Origin: JAZTZP01 sp045637525
GTDB taxonomy: Bacteria > Bacillota > Clostridia > UBA1381
Direction: 5' to 3'
Length of the DNA stretch: 64,000 bases
NCBI GenBank assembly: GCA_045637525.1
Contig: JAZTZP010000070.1
Location: forward strand, 9,265-73,264
The translations under genes were made by a program, and so were the position numbers. The notes below the pieces were generated by a model. That model was given only the letters and a program-made list of their open reading frames with translations, was not told the origin of the DNA and ran no database searches. Positions 25,609 to 34,739 of this stretch are shown in pieces (positions within the stretch are counted from its first letter, which is position 1; every line of letters begins with the position of its first letter).

Positions 25609-25881
25609 TTGGAAATCACGGATATAAAAATCAAACCAATCCAGGGCGGTAACAGGATGAAGGCAGTAGCTTCAGTAACGTTTGATAACGTTTTTGTTGT
25701 TCATGACATTAAGATTATTCAAGGTAACAACAAGCTTTTTACAGCTATGCCGAGCCGTAAAACACCAGACAATGAATTTAAAGATATTGCTCATCCCATA
25801 ACAACGGAGATGAGAGCATCATTAGAGGCAAGCATCCTTGAAAAGTACGAAGAAGTGCTTTCGGAAGTCCCTGAGGTTTAA
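25609..25881 (+). CDS. spoVG: SpoVG, RNA-binding regulator
   Basis: A 90-residue protein that clearly matches SpoVG: the EITDIKIKP start, the FVVHDIKIIQGNNKLFTAMPSRKTPD core and EFKDIAHPIT. SpoVG binds RNA (and DNA) and affects septation, sporulation and many post-transcriptional targets in Firmicutes and spirochaetes. An ATG at 25600 directly abuts the AGGAG (25595-25599), leaving no spacing. TTG at 25609 gives 9 nt spacing and makes the protein begin at the family's conserved residue, so the TTG start is chosen. It is monocistronic, with a promoter upstream and a weak terminator hairpin downstream. Confidence 0.95.
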   Translation: MEITDIKIKPIQGGNRMKAVASVTFDNVFVVHDIKIIQGNNKLFTAMPSRKTPDNEFKDIAHPITTEMRASLEASILEKYEEVLSEVPEV

Positions 25882-25904
25882 TACAAAAGAAAAATCAAAA
25901 GACG

Positions 25905-25944
25905 ACTCCTGTTATTCTGTTATGGATTAAACGGGAGTTTGTTT
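25905..25944 (+). terminator. Terminator after spoVG
   Basis: ACTCCTGTT (25905-25913) pairs, with one G-T pair, with AACGGGAGT (25930-25938), followed by TTGTTTCTT. A weak intrinsic terminator. Confidence 0.55.
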
Positions 25945-26017
25945 CTTATGGAGAAAAAGTTTAAGATATATTGCCATTGTTGTTTTTATATGAAATAATG
26001 AGTTTGAGGTGGGGAAT

Positions 26018-26308
26018 ATGATGATATCCGAAATTTCATATTCGGATCGGATAAAAGATTACAGCTATTCAGAGCTTTTATCTGAAGAGAAAAGATTATT
26101 TAAGCATATTACAGAGTTGCAATATAAAATTGTTTCGGAGGAGACTCACTTAAATACAGAGTATATAAACCCACCATATGTAACGCAACTTTTATCATAC
26201 AGGAAATATTTAATAGTTTTGCAAAATTATATTTTGGAAAAAGAAAACGATATTAAAGTTTCAAAGCTTAAGGAAAGTTTAAAAGATGCTCCCGGGAAAG
26301 GAGAATAA
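26018..26308 (+). CDS. Small helical protein of unknown function
   Basis: A 96-residue charged protein, mostly helical and likely a short coiled coil (YSELLSEEKRLFKHITELQYKI and RKYLIVLQNYILEKENDIKVSKLKE). I do not recognise a family. ATG at 26018 has GGTGGGGA 4-6 nt upstream. A GTG at 26009 in the same frame overlaps the ribosome site and is rejected. It stands alone between spoVG and the SLOG gene, with about 100 nt on either side and no obvious operon partner. Confidence 0.6.
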   Translation: MMISEISYSDRIKDYSYSELLSEEKRLFKHITELQYKIVSEETHLNTEYINPPYVTQLLSYRKYLIVLQNYILEKENDIKVSKLKESLKDAPGKGE

Positions 26309-26411
26309 TGTCTTGTGTCTGATTATGCATCTTATTGCGGATGTGATATTAGCCTGAAACGGTGTAAAAAAGTATGTTGAGAAAAATACGATAATGAAGG
26401 GATGATCTCTT

Positions 26412-26897
26412 ATGATATTAAAAGAAAAAACGATTTGCTTTACAGGACATCGTGATATGAAAGCACCTGAAAAAGTGGAAAATACACTGATTCGTTTACT
26501 TGAAGAATATATACAGCAGGGATATGATACCTTTCTTGCCGGAGGTGCGCGTGGATTTGATAATCTGGCGGCGGAGGCTGTTATAAAGCTGAGAGAGAAA
26601 TATCCGGGTATTCGTCTGATAGTCGCGTTGCCGTTTACGAGTCATTACCGTCATGAGAAAAATTGGAGCAGTGATGAAATCAAGATCTATAAGGCTGTTT
26701 TGAAAAATGCTGACGAAATCATTACATTATTCAAGGAATACAAAAGCGGCTCATACTTTAAACGCAACCGGTATCTTGTGGATAACGCAAGCCTGTGTAT
26801 TGCTTATTACCGCCGTAACGGAAGCGGAACTGCGTATACGGTTAATTATGCGAACACAAGTAAAATTGAGGTCATTAATATTGCAAAAGTTGAGTAG
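26412..26897 (+). CDS. SLOG-family (DUF1273/YpsA-like) nucleotide-binding protein
   Basis: A 161-residue Rossmann-like protein. TICFTGHRDM starts the domain and a GGARGFDNLAAEAV motif marks the SLOG/LOG nucleotide-ligand pocket; a late GSGTAYTVNYA loop matches the YpsA/DUF1273 family. SLOG domains bind nucleotide-derived ligands and appear in cell-division (YpsA) and conflict systems. There is no membrane segment. Ribosome site GAAGGGATGA precedes the ATG by about 7 nt. The adjacent genes give no clear functional clue. Role is unknown beyond family. Confidence 0.85.
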   Translation: MILKEKTICFTGHRDMKAPEKVENTLIRLLEEYIQQGYDTFLAGGARGFDNLAAEAVIKLREKYPGIRLIVALPFTSHYRHEKNWSSDEIKIYKAVLKNADEIITLFKEYKSGSYFKRNRYLVDNASLCIAYYRRNGSGTAYTVNYANTSKIEVINIAKVE

Positions 26898-26975
26898 TGC
26901 AAAAGCTTTTGGCTGTCTGTTCAGGAGAAGGTGTATTTAAATTTAAAAAAACTTTAAAAAATTTCAAAAAAACTA

Positions 26976-27004
26976 TTGACAAAACCGTGAAAATGTGGTA
27001 TTAT
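26976..27004 (+). promoter_or_regulatory. Promoter of tRNA-Gln
   Basis: TTGACA (26976-26981), 17-nt spacer, TATTAT (26999-27004), ending 19 nt upstream of the mature tRNA. Confidence 0.8.
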
Positions 27005-27022
27005 ATATCATGTCGTTATTAT

Positions 27023-27096
27023 TGCGGAATAGTGTAAGGGTAGCACTAGTGACTCTGACTCACTCTGTGAGGGTTCGAATCCTTCTTCCGCAGCCA
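27023..27096 (+). tRNA. tRNA-Gln (anticodon CTG)
   Basis: A 74-nt cloverleaf. Acceptor stem TGCGGAA (27023-27029) pairs with TTCCGCA (27086-27092); D stem GTGT/GCAC; anticodon stem AGTGA/TCACT; loop CTCTGAC with anticodon CTG at 27055-27057; T arm GAGGG TTCGAAT CCTTC; discriminator G and encoded CCA at 27094-27096. CTG reads the glutamine codon CAG. It has its own promoter and two tandem terminators. Confidence 0.95.
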
Positions 27097-27123
27097 TAGG
27101 TCAACGGTAAAGTTGATACAAAG

Positions 27124-27151
27124 AAAATCGCTTGATTTCAAGCGATTTTTT
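27124..27151 (+). terminator. First terminator after tRNA-Gln
   Basis: AAATCGCTTGA pairs with TCAAGCGATTT, with a T-run. The stem spans about 27125-27148. Confidence 0.9.
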
Positions 27152-27158
27152 GATTCTC

Positions 27159-27184
27159 AGGCTCAGAAATGAGCCTTATTTTTT
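27159..27184 (+). terminator. Second tandem terminator after tRNA-Gln
   Basis: AGGCTCA (27159-27165), loop GAAA, TGAGCCT (27170-27176), then A plus a T-run. Confidence 0.85.
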
Positions 27185-27404
27185 TGGGCTCCTGAGTGGT
27201 TCGAATTTGTGAATTTGACCCCCCTGTAAACCTTTTGGCAAAAAAGGCTGATTTTTACCTCATTTTTAAGGGAAAAATACCCCCCCTATGTCCAAAAACG
27301 AAAAATTCAGTGCATAAATTTTAGCCTATAAAAACCTTTATATAATTTTTAATATTGCACTTTCTATTTTCAAGAGATGACGACTGAATAGAATATATCA
27401 TAAC
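27185..27404. other. Intergenic, no feature seen
   Basis: 220 bp between the tRNA terminators and the GH42 gene. It holds a C-run, several poly-A/T tracts and no ORF or convincing hairpin. No integrase or direct repeat of the tRNA 3' end was seen, so there is no sign of an attachment site. Confidence 0.5.
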
Positions 27405-29456
27405 TCATTCCTTCGTTTCTATCAAAATTTTTGACGAATAGGCATCAAGTACAATGCTTTTTGAAACTGCTTGCTTTGAATAAAAATCATTGTACTTCTT
27501 ATCAGGCAAAGATATATTTTCCGAATGATTATTGAAGTTTTCAAGGAAAATAAAAGTGTTTTCGCCGTCTTGTCTGGTATGTGCGGTAACACCATGCGGA
27601 AGATGTGTAATGATAGATTTTTCGAGCTTCAAATCTGAAATGATGTTTTCATAAAAATCGATCGTAAAGTCTCCTGTATCTCGAAATGCAATATAGTAAG
27701 CATTTCCATCGCCGTACTTGTTACGCGTGATGGCAGGCATACCGGCATAAAAATCAGAATTGTATTCGGCTAAGACATTTGCGGTATTTGCGTGAATTAA
27801 TTCACAATAATCTACCGCTTTATACTCTTTTGAGTTATGTGCAATAACAGTATTGCTTTCGTAATTATAAAGTGTGTCAATTTCTTCTGACCATATTCCG
27901 AAAATGTCTTTCAATTCATTTGCGGGGAAACCGCCGAGATAACATAAATCATTTTCATTTGTCCAACCGGTTACATAGGTGCAGACGATAGTACCTCCGT
28001 TTTGTACATAGTTCTTGATTTTTTCAATAGTATCAGGTTTTAACATATATAACATTGGAGCAATAATCAATTTATATTTTGAAAAATCAGAGTCATAGTT
28101 GATAATATCAACGTTTACTCCGTTTTTCCAAAACGGATAGTAATGGTTTATACATGTCTCTAAATAGTTTTTCTTGCTTTTTATAAGTCCCTGTAAATCA
28201 TCTATTGCCCATCTGTTTTCCCAGTCATAAAAAACTGCAACGTCACTCTTAACATAAGTTCCGATGATTTCATCCATTTGTGACAGGGACTTTCCAAGAG
28301 AGGAAACCTCCTTAAAGACCCTGGTATTTTCATGACCGCAGTGGTCAACAACTGCACCGTGGAGTTTTTCGCTGCTTCCTCTGCTTTTGCGCCACTGGAA
28401 ATACTGAACGGTATCCGCACCGTGGGCTACGGCTTGCAGAGATGAGAGTGTGTGCATTCCGGGACGTTTTAGCTTATTCACTTCGTGCCAGTTTACACAG
28501 CTTGGAGTGCTTTCCATGAGCATAAAAGGCTTGCCGTCTTTTAAGGAACGGTTCAGGTCATGGTGGAATGCGGTATGACATCCTATATAGACATCATCCG
28601 TCATGGAATGCCATTGAGGATAATTGTCCCATGATACAACGTCTACTATATCCTTGAATTTAAAGTAATTAAGGTCGGGGCAAGTACCCATAAAATTAGT
28701 TGTAACAGGAATATCAGGTGTGAGTTCTCTTATTGGAGCGATTTCGTTTCTCATAAAATCCATAGTCTGGTCGGTGACAAAGCGTTTCCAGTCAAGATTA
28801 AGAGCGTGAACGCAGGTTTCGCCTATTGGAGAAGGAGATTCTATCTGCTCCCATGAAGTATATGTATGACTCCAGAATGTTGACCAATATTCATGATTTA
28901 ATAAATCAAGATCGTTGTTGTATTTGATTTTAAGCCATTCTCTGAATGCCTCCTGGCAAAGTGGACAGTGACATTCACCACCATATTCATTTGAAATATG
29001 CCAGAGAATCAATGCCGGATGGTCTTTATATCTTTCAGCTAACATTCTGTTAATTTTCTGAGTTTTGTATCTGTAATATGGAGACGTAATGCAGTGGTTG
29101 TGTCTGTGTCCGTGGATATTTTTTGTTCTGTCTGAATTTACTCTTAAAACCTCAGGGTGTGCCTGACTCATCCAGGCAGGTCTTGCACCGCTTGGGGTTG
29201 CGAGTATGGCTTTTATTCCGTTTTTGTTAAAACGCTCCATTAACTCGTCTAAAAAGCTGAAATCATAAACATCTTCTTTCGGCTCAAGCATTGCCCATGA
29301 AAAAATACCTACAGACATTGCATTACAGTTTGCAAGCTTCATAAGACGAATGTCTTCATCAAGGATTTCAGGGTAAGCAAGCCATTGATCGGGATTGTAG
29401 TCCGCACCGTGAATTATATGCGGATATTTTTTGCTTATCGGATTAAATTTTTTCAT
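27405..29456 (-). CDS. Beta-galactosidase, GH42 family
   Basis: A 683-residue cytosolic enzyme of glycoside hydrolase family 42, close to the family's usual 650-700 residues. The N-terminal TIM barrel shows HGADYNPDQW, the acid/base Glu157 in LWHISNEYGG, a Cys-rich zinc-type patch right after it (GGECHCPLC), and nucleophile Glu315 in FMLMESTPS. The middle trimerisation domain and a small C-terminal beta domain follow. Retaining beta-galactosidases of this family act on galacto-oligosaccharides or arabinogalactan fragments. ATG at 29456 (GGAGG 6 nt upstream) is preferred over the ATG that overlaps that ribosome site. It is alone on the minus strand and divergent from the GH3 gene. Confidence 0.93.
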   Translation of the reverse strand: MKKFNPISKKYPHIIHGADYNPDQWLAYPEILDEDIRLMKLANCNAMSVGIFSWAMLEPKEDVYDFSFLDELMERFNKNGIKAILATPSGARPAWMSQAHPEVLRVNSDRTKNIHGHRHNHCITSPYYRYKTQKINRMLAERYKDHPALILWHISNEYGGECHCPLCQEAFREWLKIKYNNDLDLLNHEYWSTFWSHTYTSWEQIESPSPIGETCVHALNLDWKRFVTDQTMDFMRNEIAPIRELTPDIPVTTNFMGTCPDLNYFKFKDIVDVVSWDNYPQWHSMTDDVYIGCHTAFHHDLNRSLKDGKPFMLMESTPSCVNWHEVNKLKRPGMHTLSSLQAVAHGADTVQYFQWRKSRGSSEKLHGAVVDHCGHENTRVFKEVSSLGKSLSQMDEIIGTYVKSDVAVFYDWENRWAIDDLQGLIKSKKNYLETCINHYYPFWKNGVNVDIINYDSDFSKYKLIIAPMLYMLKPDTIEKIKNYVQNGGTIVCTYVTGWTNENDLCYLGGFPANELKDIFGIWSEEIDTLYNYESNTVIAHNSKEYKAVDYCELIHANTANVLAEYNSDFYAGMPAITRNKYGDGNAYYIAFRDTGDFTIDFYENIISDLKLEKSIITHLPHGVTAHTRQDGENTFIFLENFNNHSENISLPDKKYNDFYSKQAVSKSIVLDAYSSKILIETKE

Positions 29457-29492
29457 AACTGCCTCCATATGAGTTTTATTATATTAATTAAT

Positions 29493-29559
29493 AAAAAAGA
29501 TTTAAAAATCTTCAACCCCCTAACCCTGGGTCTTGGGGGCAAAAAGGAAATCTTTTTTT
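29493..29559. repeat. Imperfect palindrome upstream of GH42
   Basis: AAAAAAGATTT (29493-29503) pairs with AAATCTTTTTTT (29548-29559), and CCCCC (29516-29520) pairs with GGGGG (29535-29539) inside. It lies within the 434-bp divergent gap between GH42 and GH3. A second GC-rich near-palindrome (GCGCACGTTTGCGCGC) follows at about 29575-29590. It may be a small repeat element or a regulatory structure. Confidence 0.5.
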
Positions 29560-29765
29560 GAATAAGCAAAATTGCGCACGTTTGCGCGCAATTTCCTATG
29601 TTATAAAAAAGTATATCACAGATGATTCGAAAAATCAAGATATGTAAGAAAAAAAGAAAAGAAAAGTTATGAAAGAACAATAACCATACAAAATGTACTA
29701 TTGTAGGAACTTGTATAAATTTGATACACCTTAAATATTGATAATGATTGGTTTAATATTGTTAA

Positions 29766-29794
29766 TTGAAAAAGAATATGTAATATGTTATAAT
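29766..29794 (+). promoter_or_regulatory. Promoter of the GH3 gene
   Basis: TTGAAA (29766-29771), 17-nt spacer, TATAAT (29789-29794). The resulting leader of about 90 nt contains a hairpin ACGGGC/GCCCGT (29807-29821). Confidence 0.7.
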
Positions 29795-29890
29795 ATTAGT
29801 ATAATAACGGGCTTTGCCCGTTTGAAATGCCATGGTTGTACACATGCAATTTGACATTTCGTAACAAAAAATAGTGAAAGGGAGCTTGTT

Positions 29891-32044
29891 ATGATTTACA
29901 GGGAAAAAGCAGCCGAGTTGCTTTCTAAAATGACGCTTGATGAAAAATTTCAGCAAATGAATATATTTATGCGTGTTGATGATACTTTTGAGAAACTGAA
30001 AAATGAAAATTCTCTTGAACCGCGCGGCTGTATATTTGCAGAGGGGAAGGGATTTTCTCCAAACCACTTTAATGCGATTCAGAAATATTTTGTGAACAAA
30101 ACCCGTTTGGGAATTCCAATTCTTTTGGCAGGCGAAGGTATTCATGGTCTGATATACAAAGGAGCAACTGCGTTTCCTCAGTGTGCGGGACTGGGGGGAA
30201 CCTTTGACCGTGAAATGATGAGCCAAGTGGCTGATGTAATCGGTTCCGAGGCTGCAGCATGCGGTACACGTCAACTGTATGCGCCCGATCTTGATATACC
30301 AAGAGATCCGAGATGGGGACGGACACAAGAGTGTTATGGTGAAGATCCGTATCTTGTCGGCGAAATGGGAGTAAGATACGTAAAGGGAATACAGGACCAT
30401 TCTGTTGCGGCGACATTAAAGCACTTTATCGCTCATGCAGTTCCTGAAAACGGAATAAATCTTGCACCGGTACATATGGGCGAAAGAGAAATGCGTGAAA
30501 TTATGCTCGAGCCGTTCAAAAAATGTATTGAAGCGGGAGCATTATCGGTCATGCCTGCATATAACGAGCTTGATGGTGAACCGATTCATTCATCACAAAA
30601 GCTGATGCGTAAGCTTCTTCGTGAGGAACTTAAATTTGACGGAATGACAATTTCAGATTACGGAGCAATTGAAATGCTACATACCTTCCACTATGTAGCA
30701 GAGGATAGGTTAAAAGCCGGGAAATTGGCTCTTGAAGCCGGAGTTGATATGGAAGCGCCCGAGCCTTTTGGTTATGGTGAGGAATTGAAGGAAGCGGTAT
30801 TGAAGGGTGAATTTGATGAAAAATATATAGATGAAGCAGTTCTCAACATCCTTATTCTTAAATATCGTATAGGCTTATTTGATAATCCGTATATTGACGA
30901 TGAAACGCTCAGCGGTTTGCATTCGGACGCTTCGTCAAAGCTTGCACTTAAGGCGGATGAGGAATCAATACTTCTTTTGAAGAATGATGGTATTTTACCT
31001 TTAGCGGAAGATAAAATCGGAAAAATTGCGGTAATTGGAAATAATGCGGAATATAGTTTTATGGGAGATTATATTGAAAGAAGTGATGCGTGTATTGATT
31101 TTTACAATGGTATGGTAAACCGTCTCGGAAAAGACAGAGTGCTCTGCGCGAGAGGATGTAATGCAGTTACCGGAACGGAAGAAATGATAAGCGAAGCTGT
31201 GGATAAGGCAAAGCAGGCTGATATTGTGTTTCTTGTTCTGGGAGATGGTGGAGCTGTAGGTGGAGGAGTCGGCGGAAATATTGAAAATATGCTGACTGAA
31301 ATTACTTGCAGTGAGGGAGTCGATACACATGATTTGTCACTTCCGCCATCACAGCAACGGCTGTTTGATGCAATTTCAGCACTTGGGAAACCATGTGTTT
31401 TTGTAATGATGGCAGGTAGAACGTATGCACTTGAAAGAGAGGTATCAAAGGTAAATGCTTTTATGTTTTCATGGGGGGGCGGAGAACAGTGCGGTACTGC
31501 ATTTGCCAATTTAATTTTCGGAGATGTGTCACCGTCGGCAAAGCTTTCGATTTCATTCCCGAAATCAACAGGTCACATTCCGTGCCACTATAACTATAAG
31601 GTTTCGGCAAGGGGAAGGTTTTATAAACAACCGGGAAGTGTTGAAAGTCCGGGACGTGATTATGTAATGTCTTCACCCGAGGCGTGGTTGCCTTTCGGAT
31701 ACGGACTTTCCTATACAAAGGTTGAGTATTCTGACTTGCGTGTGATACCACAAAATGACGGTACGGTAAAAATTAAAGTTGATGTAAAAAACAGCGGTAA
31801 ATATGAGATAAATGAATCTGTGCTGGTTTTTGTTCGTACGATGTATGCACCGATTACTCCACTTGTGAAACGACTGAGGGCATTTGACAAAATAAAACTG
31901 GAACCAAATGAGAAAAAAACGGTTGAATTTATTTTGGATGATGAAGATTTTTCATATGTAGATATTGATTACAAAACAGTCAGACTGTCGGGTAAATACA
32001 AAATTATGGTAGACAGTCTTGAATGTGATTTTGATTTAAGATAA
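29891..32044 (+). CDS. Glycoside hydrolase family 3 (beta-glucosidase/beta-xylosidase)
   Basis: A 717-residue GH3 enzyme with the usual architecture. The N-terminal TIM barrel contains PILLAGEGIHGL, YAPDLDIPRDPRWGRTQECYGEDP, the KHF motif in ATLKHFIAH and nucleophile Asp256 in MTISDYGAIEM. An (alpha/beta)6 domain (about 355-560) has the signature AGRTYALEREV...FSWGGGEQCGTA. An FnIII-like C-terminal domain covers about 600-715. Substrate could be beta-glucoside or beta-xyloside and is not settled by sequence. There is no signal peptide, so it is intracellular. It has its own promoter. The ribosome site AAGGGAG lies about 7 nt upstream of ATG. It heads the large plus-strand polysaccharide locus. 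Confidence 0.93.
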   Translation: MIYREKAAELLSKMTLDEKFQQMNIFMRVDDTFEKLKNENSLEPRGCIFAEGKGFSPNHFNAIQKYFVNKTRLGIPILLAGEGIHGLIYKGATAFPQCAGLGGTFDREMMSQVADVIGSEAAACGTRQLYAPDLDIPRDPRWGRTQECYGEDPYLVGEMGVRYVKGIQDHSVAATLKHFIAHAVPENGINLAPVHMGEREMREIMLEPFKKCIEAGALSVMPAYNELDGEPIHSSQKLMRKLLREELKFDGMTISDYGAIEMLHTFHYVAEDRLKAGKLALEAGVDMEAPEPFGYGEELKEAVLKGEFDEKYIDEAVLNILILKYRIGLFDNPYIDDETLSGLHSDASSKLALKADEESILLLKNDGILPLAEDKIGKIAVIGNNAEYSFMGDYIERSDACIDFYNGMVNRLGKDRVLCARGCNAVTGTEEMISEAVDKAKQADIVFLVLGDGGAVGGGVGGNIENMLTEITCSEGVDTHDLSLPPSQQRLFDAISALGKPCVFVMMAGRTYALEREVSKVNAFMFSWGGGEQCGTAFANLIFGDVSPSAKLSISFPKSTGHIPCHYNYKVSARGRFYKQPGSVESPGRDYVMSSPEAWLPFGYGLSYTKVEYSDLRVIPQNDGTVKIKVDVKNSGKYEINESVLVFVRTMYAPITPLVKRLRAFDKIKLEPNEKKTVEFILDDEDFSYVDIDYKTVRLSGKYKIMVDSLECDFDLR

Positions 32045-32113
32045 TGGGAAACGGGCAAGTTAGTAAGTATACAGGGAGTTTGATTTTCGAAAGTAAAAGT
32101 TAAATTTTGCCTG

Positions 32114-32142
32114 TTGCAAGTGAAAAATACTTGTGGTATAAT
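32114..32142 (+). promoter_or_regulatory. Promoter of the sugar ABC / lyase operon
   Basis: TTGCAA (32114-32119), 17-nt spacer, TATAAT (32137-32142), about 70 nt upstream of the solute-binding-protein start. AACGGGCAA near 32050 and TTGCCTGTT near 32107-32115 form an inverted pair that overlaps the -35 region, a possible operator (weak inference). Confidence 0.65.
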
Positions 32143-32211
32143 TAAATTGCAAAATAAATATTAGCCGACTTGCCTGAAAAAAAGGCAGAGGACGGCGGAT
32201 AGGAGAATGTT

Positions 32212-33750
32212 ATGAATGTTAAATTGAAGAAAACGGTAAGCTTGTGTGCTGCTCTCGTATTAGCAATAAGTGCTGCGGGTTGCGGCAAGCAGAAAGATGC
32301 TGACAATCAGGCTCAGGAGCTTACATACTGGGTTGGATTCGGAAACCAGGCGGTAACGGGTGTTACAAGCTTTGCGGAGCTTCCTGTTTATAAGGAAGTG
32401 CTGAACAAGACAGGAATTGATGTGGTGTTCAAGCATCCGACAAACGGACAGTTGAATGAACAGCTTAATTTGCTTCTTGCATCTGGAGATCTGCCGGATA
32501 TCATACAGTATTCTTTTTCTACCGATTACCCGGGAGGTGCTACAAAAGCAATAGAACAACAGTGTATTCAGGTTCTTGATTTAGATAAAGCACCAAATCT
32601 GAAGAAGTATCTTGAAGAGCATCCGGAAATAGACAAACAAATAAAGACAGATAAGGGTGAGTATTATACATTCCCGTGTATATACGGTGATGACAATTTG
32701 CTCGTATATACCGGAATTATCACACGTAACGATATTTTGAAAAAAATAAACGCAGAAATACCTGAAACAATTGACGAATGGTACACTGTGCTGACAAAAG
32801 CGAAAAATGAACTTGGTCTTAAGTCACCTATTACACTGGCGTATGGAAATCTGAACTTATTTGCACAGGCATATGGAATCTGCTCGGGTATGTACGTTGA
32901 TAACGGTGTAATAAAATTTGGTGAATATGAGCCTGCGTATGCCGAGTTTGTAAAAACAATGGCTAAATGGTATGCAGAGGGACTTATTGACCAGAAAATT
33001 GCCGGTATGGATAATAAGATTATAAAGCAGAATATCATTAACGGCGATACACTTGCGGCTGTTGGTAATATCGGCGGTGGAATCGGTGCGTGGACAACAG
33101 CTCTTGAGGGAACAGATGCTGAACTTCAACCAGCTCCATACCCTGTTCTTATTAAAGGTGAAAAACCATACGGTGGTCATCGCATTAACGAATATTCAGC
33201 ATTTGGAAGTGCTTGTATCTCTACAAAATGTAAGGATGTTGATGCGGCATATAAATTGCTTGACTTCGGATACAGTGAAGAAGGAAGAATGCTCTTTAAT
33301 TTCGGAATTGAAGGCGAAAGCTACAATATGGTAGACGGCTATCCTACATATACAGAGCTTATTACCAAAAACCCGGACGGAAAATCAATGTCTGATATGC
33401 TCGGAATATATGCTTGTCCGGATGGTGTATCTCCTACAATAAAGGATGCACGTTACATGGAGCAGTTTGCAGCATTACCGGCACAGAAAAAAGCACTTGA
33501 ACTCTGGATGGATACAAATGCAAAAGAACATTTATTGCCGCCTATATCTTTCACATCTGAAGAAAGCAGTGAAGTATCAAAGCTTGCAACAGAAATCAAC
33601 AGTTATGTTGACCAGATGATTCTTAAATTTATAACAGGTGTTGAACCGATAGAGAATTTCAATCAATATATCGAAAACCTCAGAACAATCGGTATGGACA
33701 GACTGATACAATTATATCAGCAGGCATATGACAGATACCAGAAGAGATAA
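32212..33750 (+). CDS. Extracellular sugar-binding lipoprotein (ABC importer)
   Basis: A 512-residue lipoprotein. The signal peptide ends in a lipobox LAISAAGC with Cys24 as the acylation site. The mature part matches family-1 extracellular solute-binding proteins of the LplA type (TYWVGFGNQAVT... TNGQLNEQLNLLLASGDLPDIIQYS). It captures oligosaccharides outside the membrane and delivers them to the two permeases encoded next. The start has AGGAG 6 nt upstream. It is the first gene of a long operon, preceded by a good promoter. Confidence 0.93.
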   Translation: MNVKLKKTVSLCAALVLAISAAGCGKQKDADNQAQELTYWVGFGNQAVTGVTSFAELPVYKEVLNKTGIDVVFKHPTNGQLNEQLNLLLASGDLPDIIQYSFSTDYPGGATKAIEQQCIQVLDLDKAPNLKKYLEEHPEIDKQIKTDKGEYYTFPCIYGDDNLLVYTGIITRNDILKKINAEIPETIDEWYTVLTKAKNELGLKSPITLAYGNLNLFAQAYGICSGMYVDNGVIKFGEYEPAYAEFVKTMAKWYAEGLIDQKIAGMDNKIIKQNIINGDTLAAVGNIGGGIGAWTTALEGTDAELQPAPYPVLIKGEKPYGGHRINEYSAFGSACISTKCKDVDAAYKLLDFGYSEEGRMLFNFGIEGESYNMVDGYPTYTELITKNPDGKSMSDMLGIYACPDGVSPTIKDARYMEQFAALPAQKKALELWMDTNAKEHLLPPISFTSEESSEVSKLATEINSYVDQMILKFITGVEPIENFNQYIENLRTIGMDRLIQLYQQAYDRYQKR

Positions 33751-33781
33751 ATTTAATGATTTTAGAAAGGCAATGACATAA

Positions 33782-34723
33782 ATGAAAACATTAAATGCAA
33801 CAAACATCAAACAAGGTTTCAGAACGCGTGTTTCAGATGATTTCCGTAGAAATAAAGAACTTTACCTGATGCTTCTTCCGATATTGGCATTTTACATAAT
33901 TTTTTGCTACGGGCCGATGTATGGTGCAATCATCGCATTTAAGGATTTTTCTCCTATGGGTGGAATACTTGGCAGTCCGTGGGTAGGATTTAAGCATTTT
34001 ACAGATTTTTTTACAGCACTCAATGCTAAAGAAAAAATAATAAACACAGTACGTATCAGCGGAATGAGTATCTTGTTCGGATTCCCTGCACCGATTATTT
34101 TTGCTCTGGCACTTAATGAGCTTCGTAGCAAAAAGTTTTCAAATACTATAAAAACAGTATCATATCTGCCACATTTTATATCATTGGTAATTGTATGTGC
34201 TATGATAAAAATATTCGTATCACCTGATGGAATTATCGGCAGTATATACGCAAATCTGACAGGTGACCGTTCGATTATGATTGACAATCCCAAAAATTTC
34301 GTGCCGATATTTGTAGCATCGGATATATGGCAGGAACTCGGATGGAGTTCGATAATATATGTAGCTGCTATTTCGGGTATTGATGTTCAGCTTTATGAGG
34401 CGATTGAAATTGATGGTGGCGGAAGATGGAGAAAGCTTTGGAATGTAACACTTCCGGGAATAATGACAACAATAATTATTATGCTGATATTAAGACTTGG
34501 AAGCATTCTTTCGGTCGGATATGAAAAGATAATTCTTTTATACAATCCACTTAATTACAGCACCTCGGATGTTATTTCAAGTTATGTATACCGTAAAGGC
34601 TTGCAGGAGTTCAACTATAGTTTTTCAACAGCCGTTGGTTTGTTTAATTCAGCTGTAAACTTCTTGTTTTTGGTTATAGTAAATAAGATATCCAAAAAAG
34701 TAAGCGATATCGGTATTATGTAA
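33782..34723 (+). CDS. Sugar ABC transporter permease, LplB type
   Basis: A 313-residue inner-membrane permease with about six transmembrane helices. The ATPase-contact EAA loop EAIEIDGGGRWRKLWNVTLP is present. It is the CUT1-family partner of the second permease and the solute-binding protein. GAAAGG lies 11 nt upstream of the ATG. No nucleotide-binding subunit is encoded nearby, so a shared MsmX-type ATPase elsewhere must power it (known for this family). Confidence 0.93.
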   Translation: MKTLNATNIKQGFRTRVSDDFRRNKELYLMLLPILAFYIIFCYGPMYGAIIAFKDFSPMGGILGSPWVGFKHFTDFFTALNAKEKIINTVRISGMSILFGFPAPIIFALALNELRSKKFSNTIKTVSYLPHFISLVIVCAMIKIFVSPDGIIGSIYANLTGDRSIMIDNPKNFVPIFVASDIWQELGWSSIIYVAAISGIDVQLYEAIEIDGGGRWRKLWNVTLPGIMTTIIIMLILRLGSILSVGYEKIILLYNPLNYSTSDVISSYVYRKGLQEFNYSFSTAVGLFNSAVNFLFLVIVNKISKKVSDIGIM

Positions 34724-34739
34724 TTGAGGAGGTGACGTA

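Noticed and set aside
27023..27404. Integration hot spot at tRNA-Gln
   Set aside because: No integrase gene and no direct repeat of the tRNA 3' end were found downstream.
29762..30416. Minus-strand frames of 212 and 115 codons over the GH3 promoter and 5' end
   Set aside because: They overlap the promoter and the conserved GH3 barrel, with Cys/His-rich unlikely composition and no ribosome site.
31102..31509. Minus-strand open frames inside the GH3 gene
   Set aside because: They lack ribosome sites and conserved motifs and lie opposite a clear GH3 coding sequence, so they are frame shadows.
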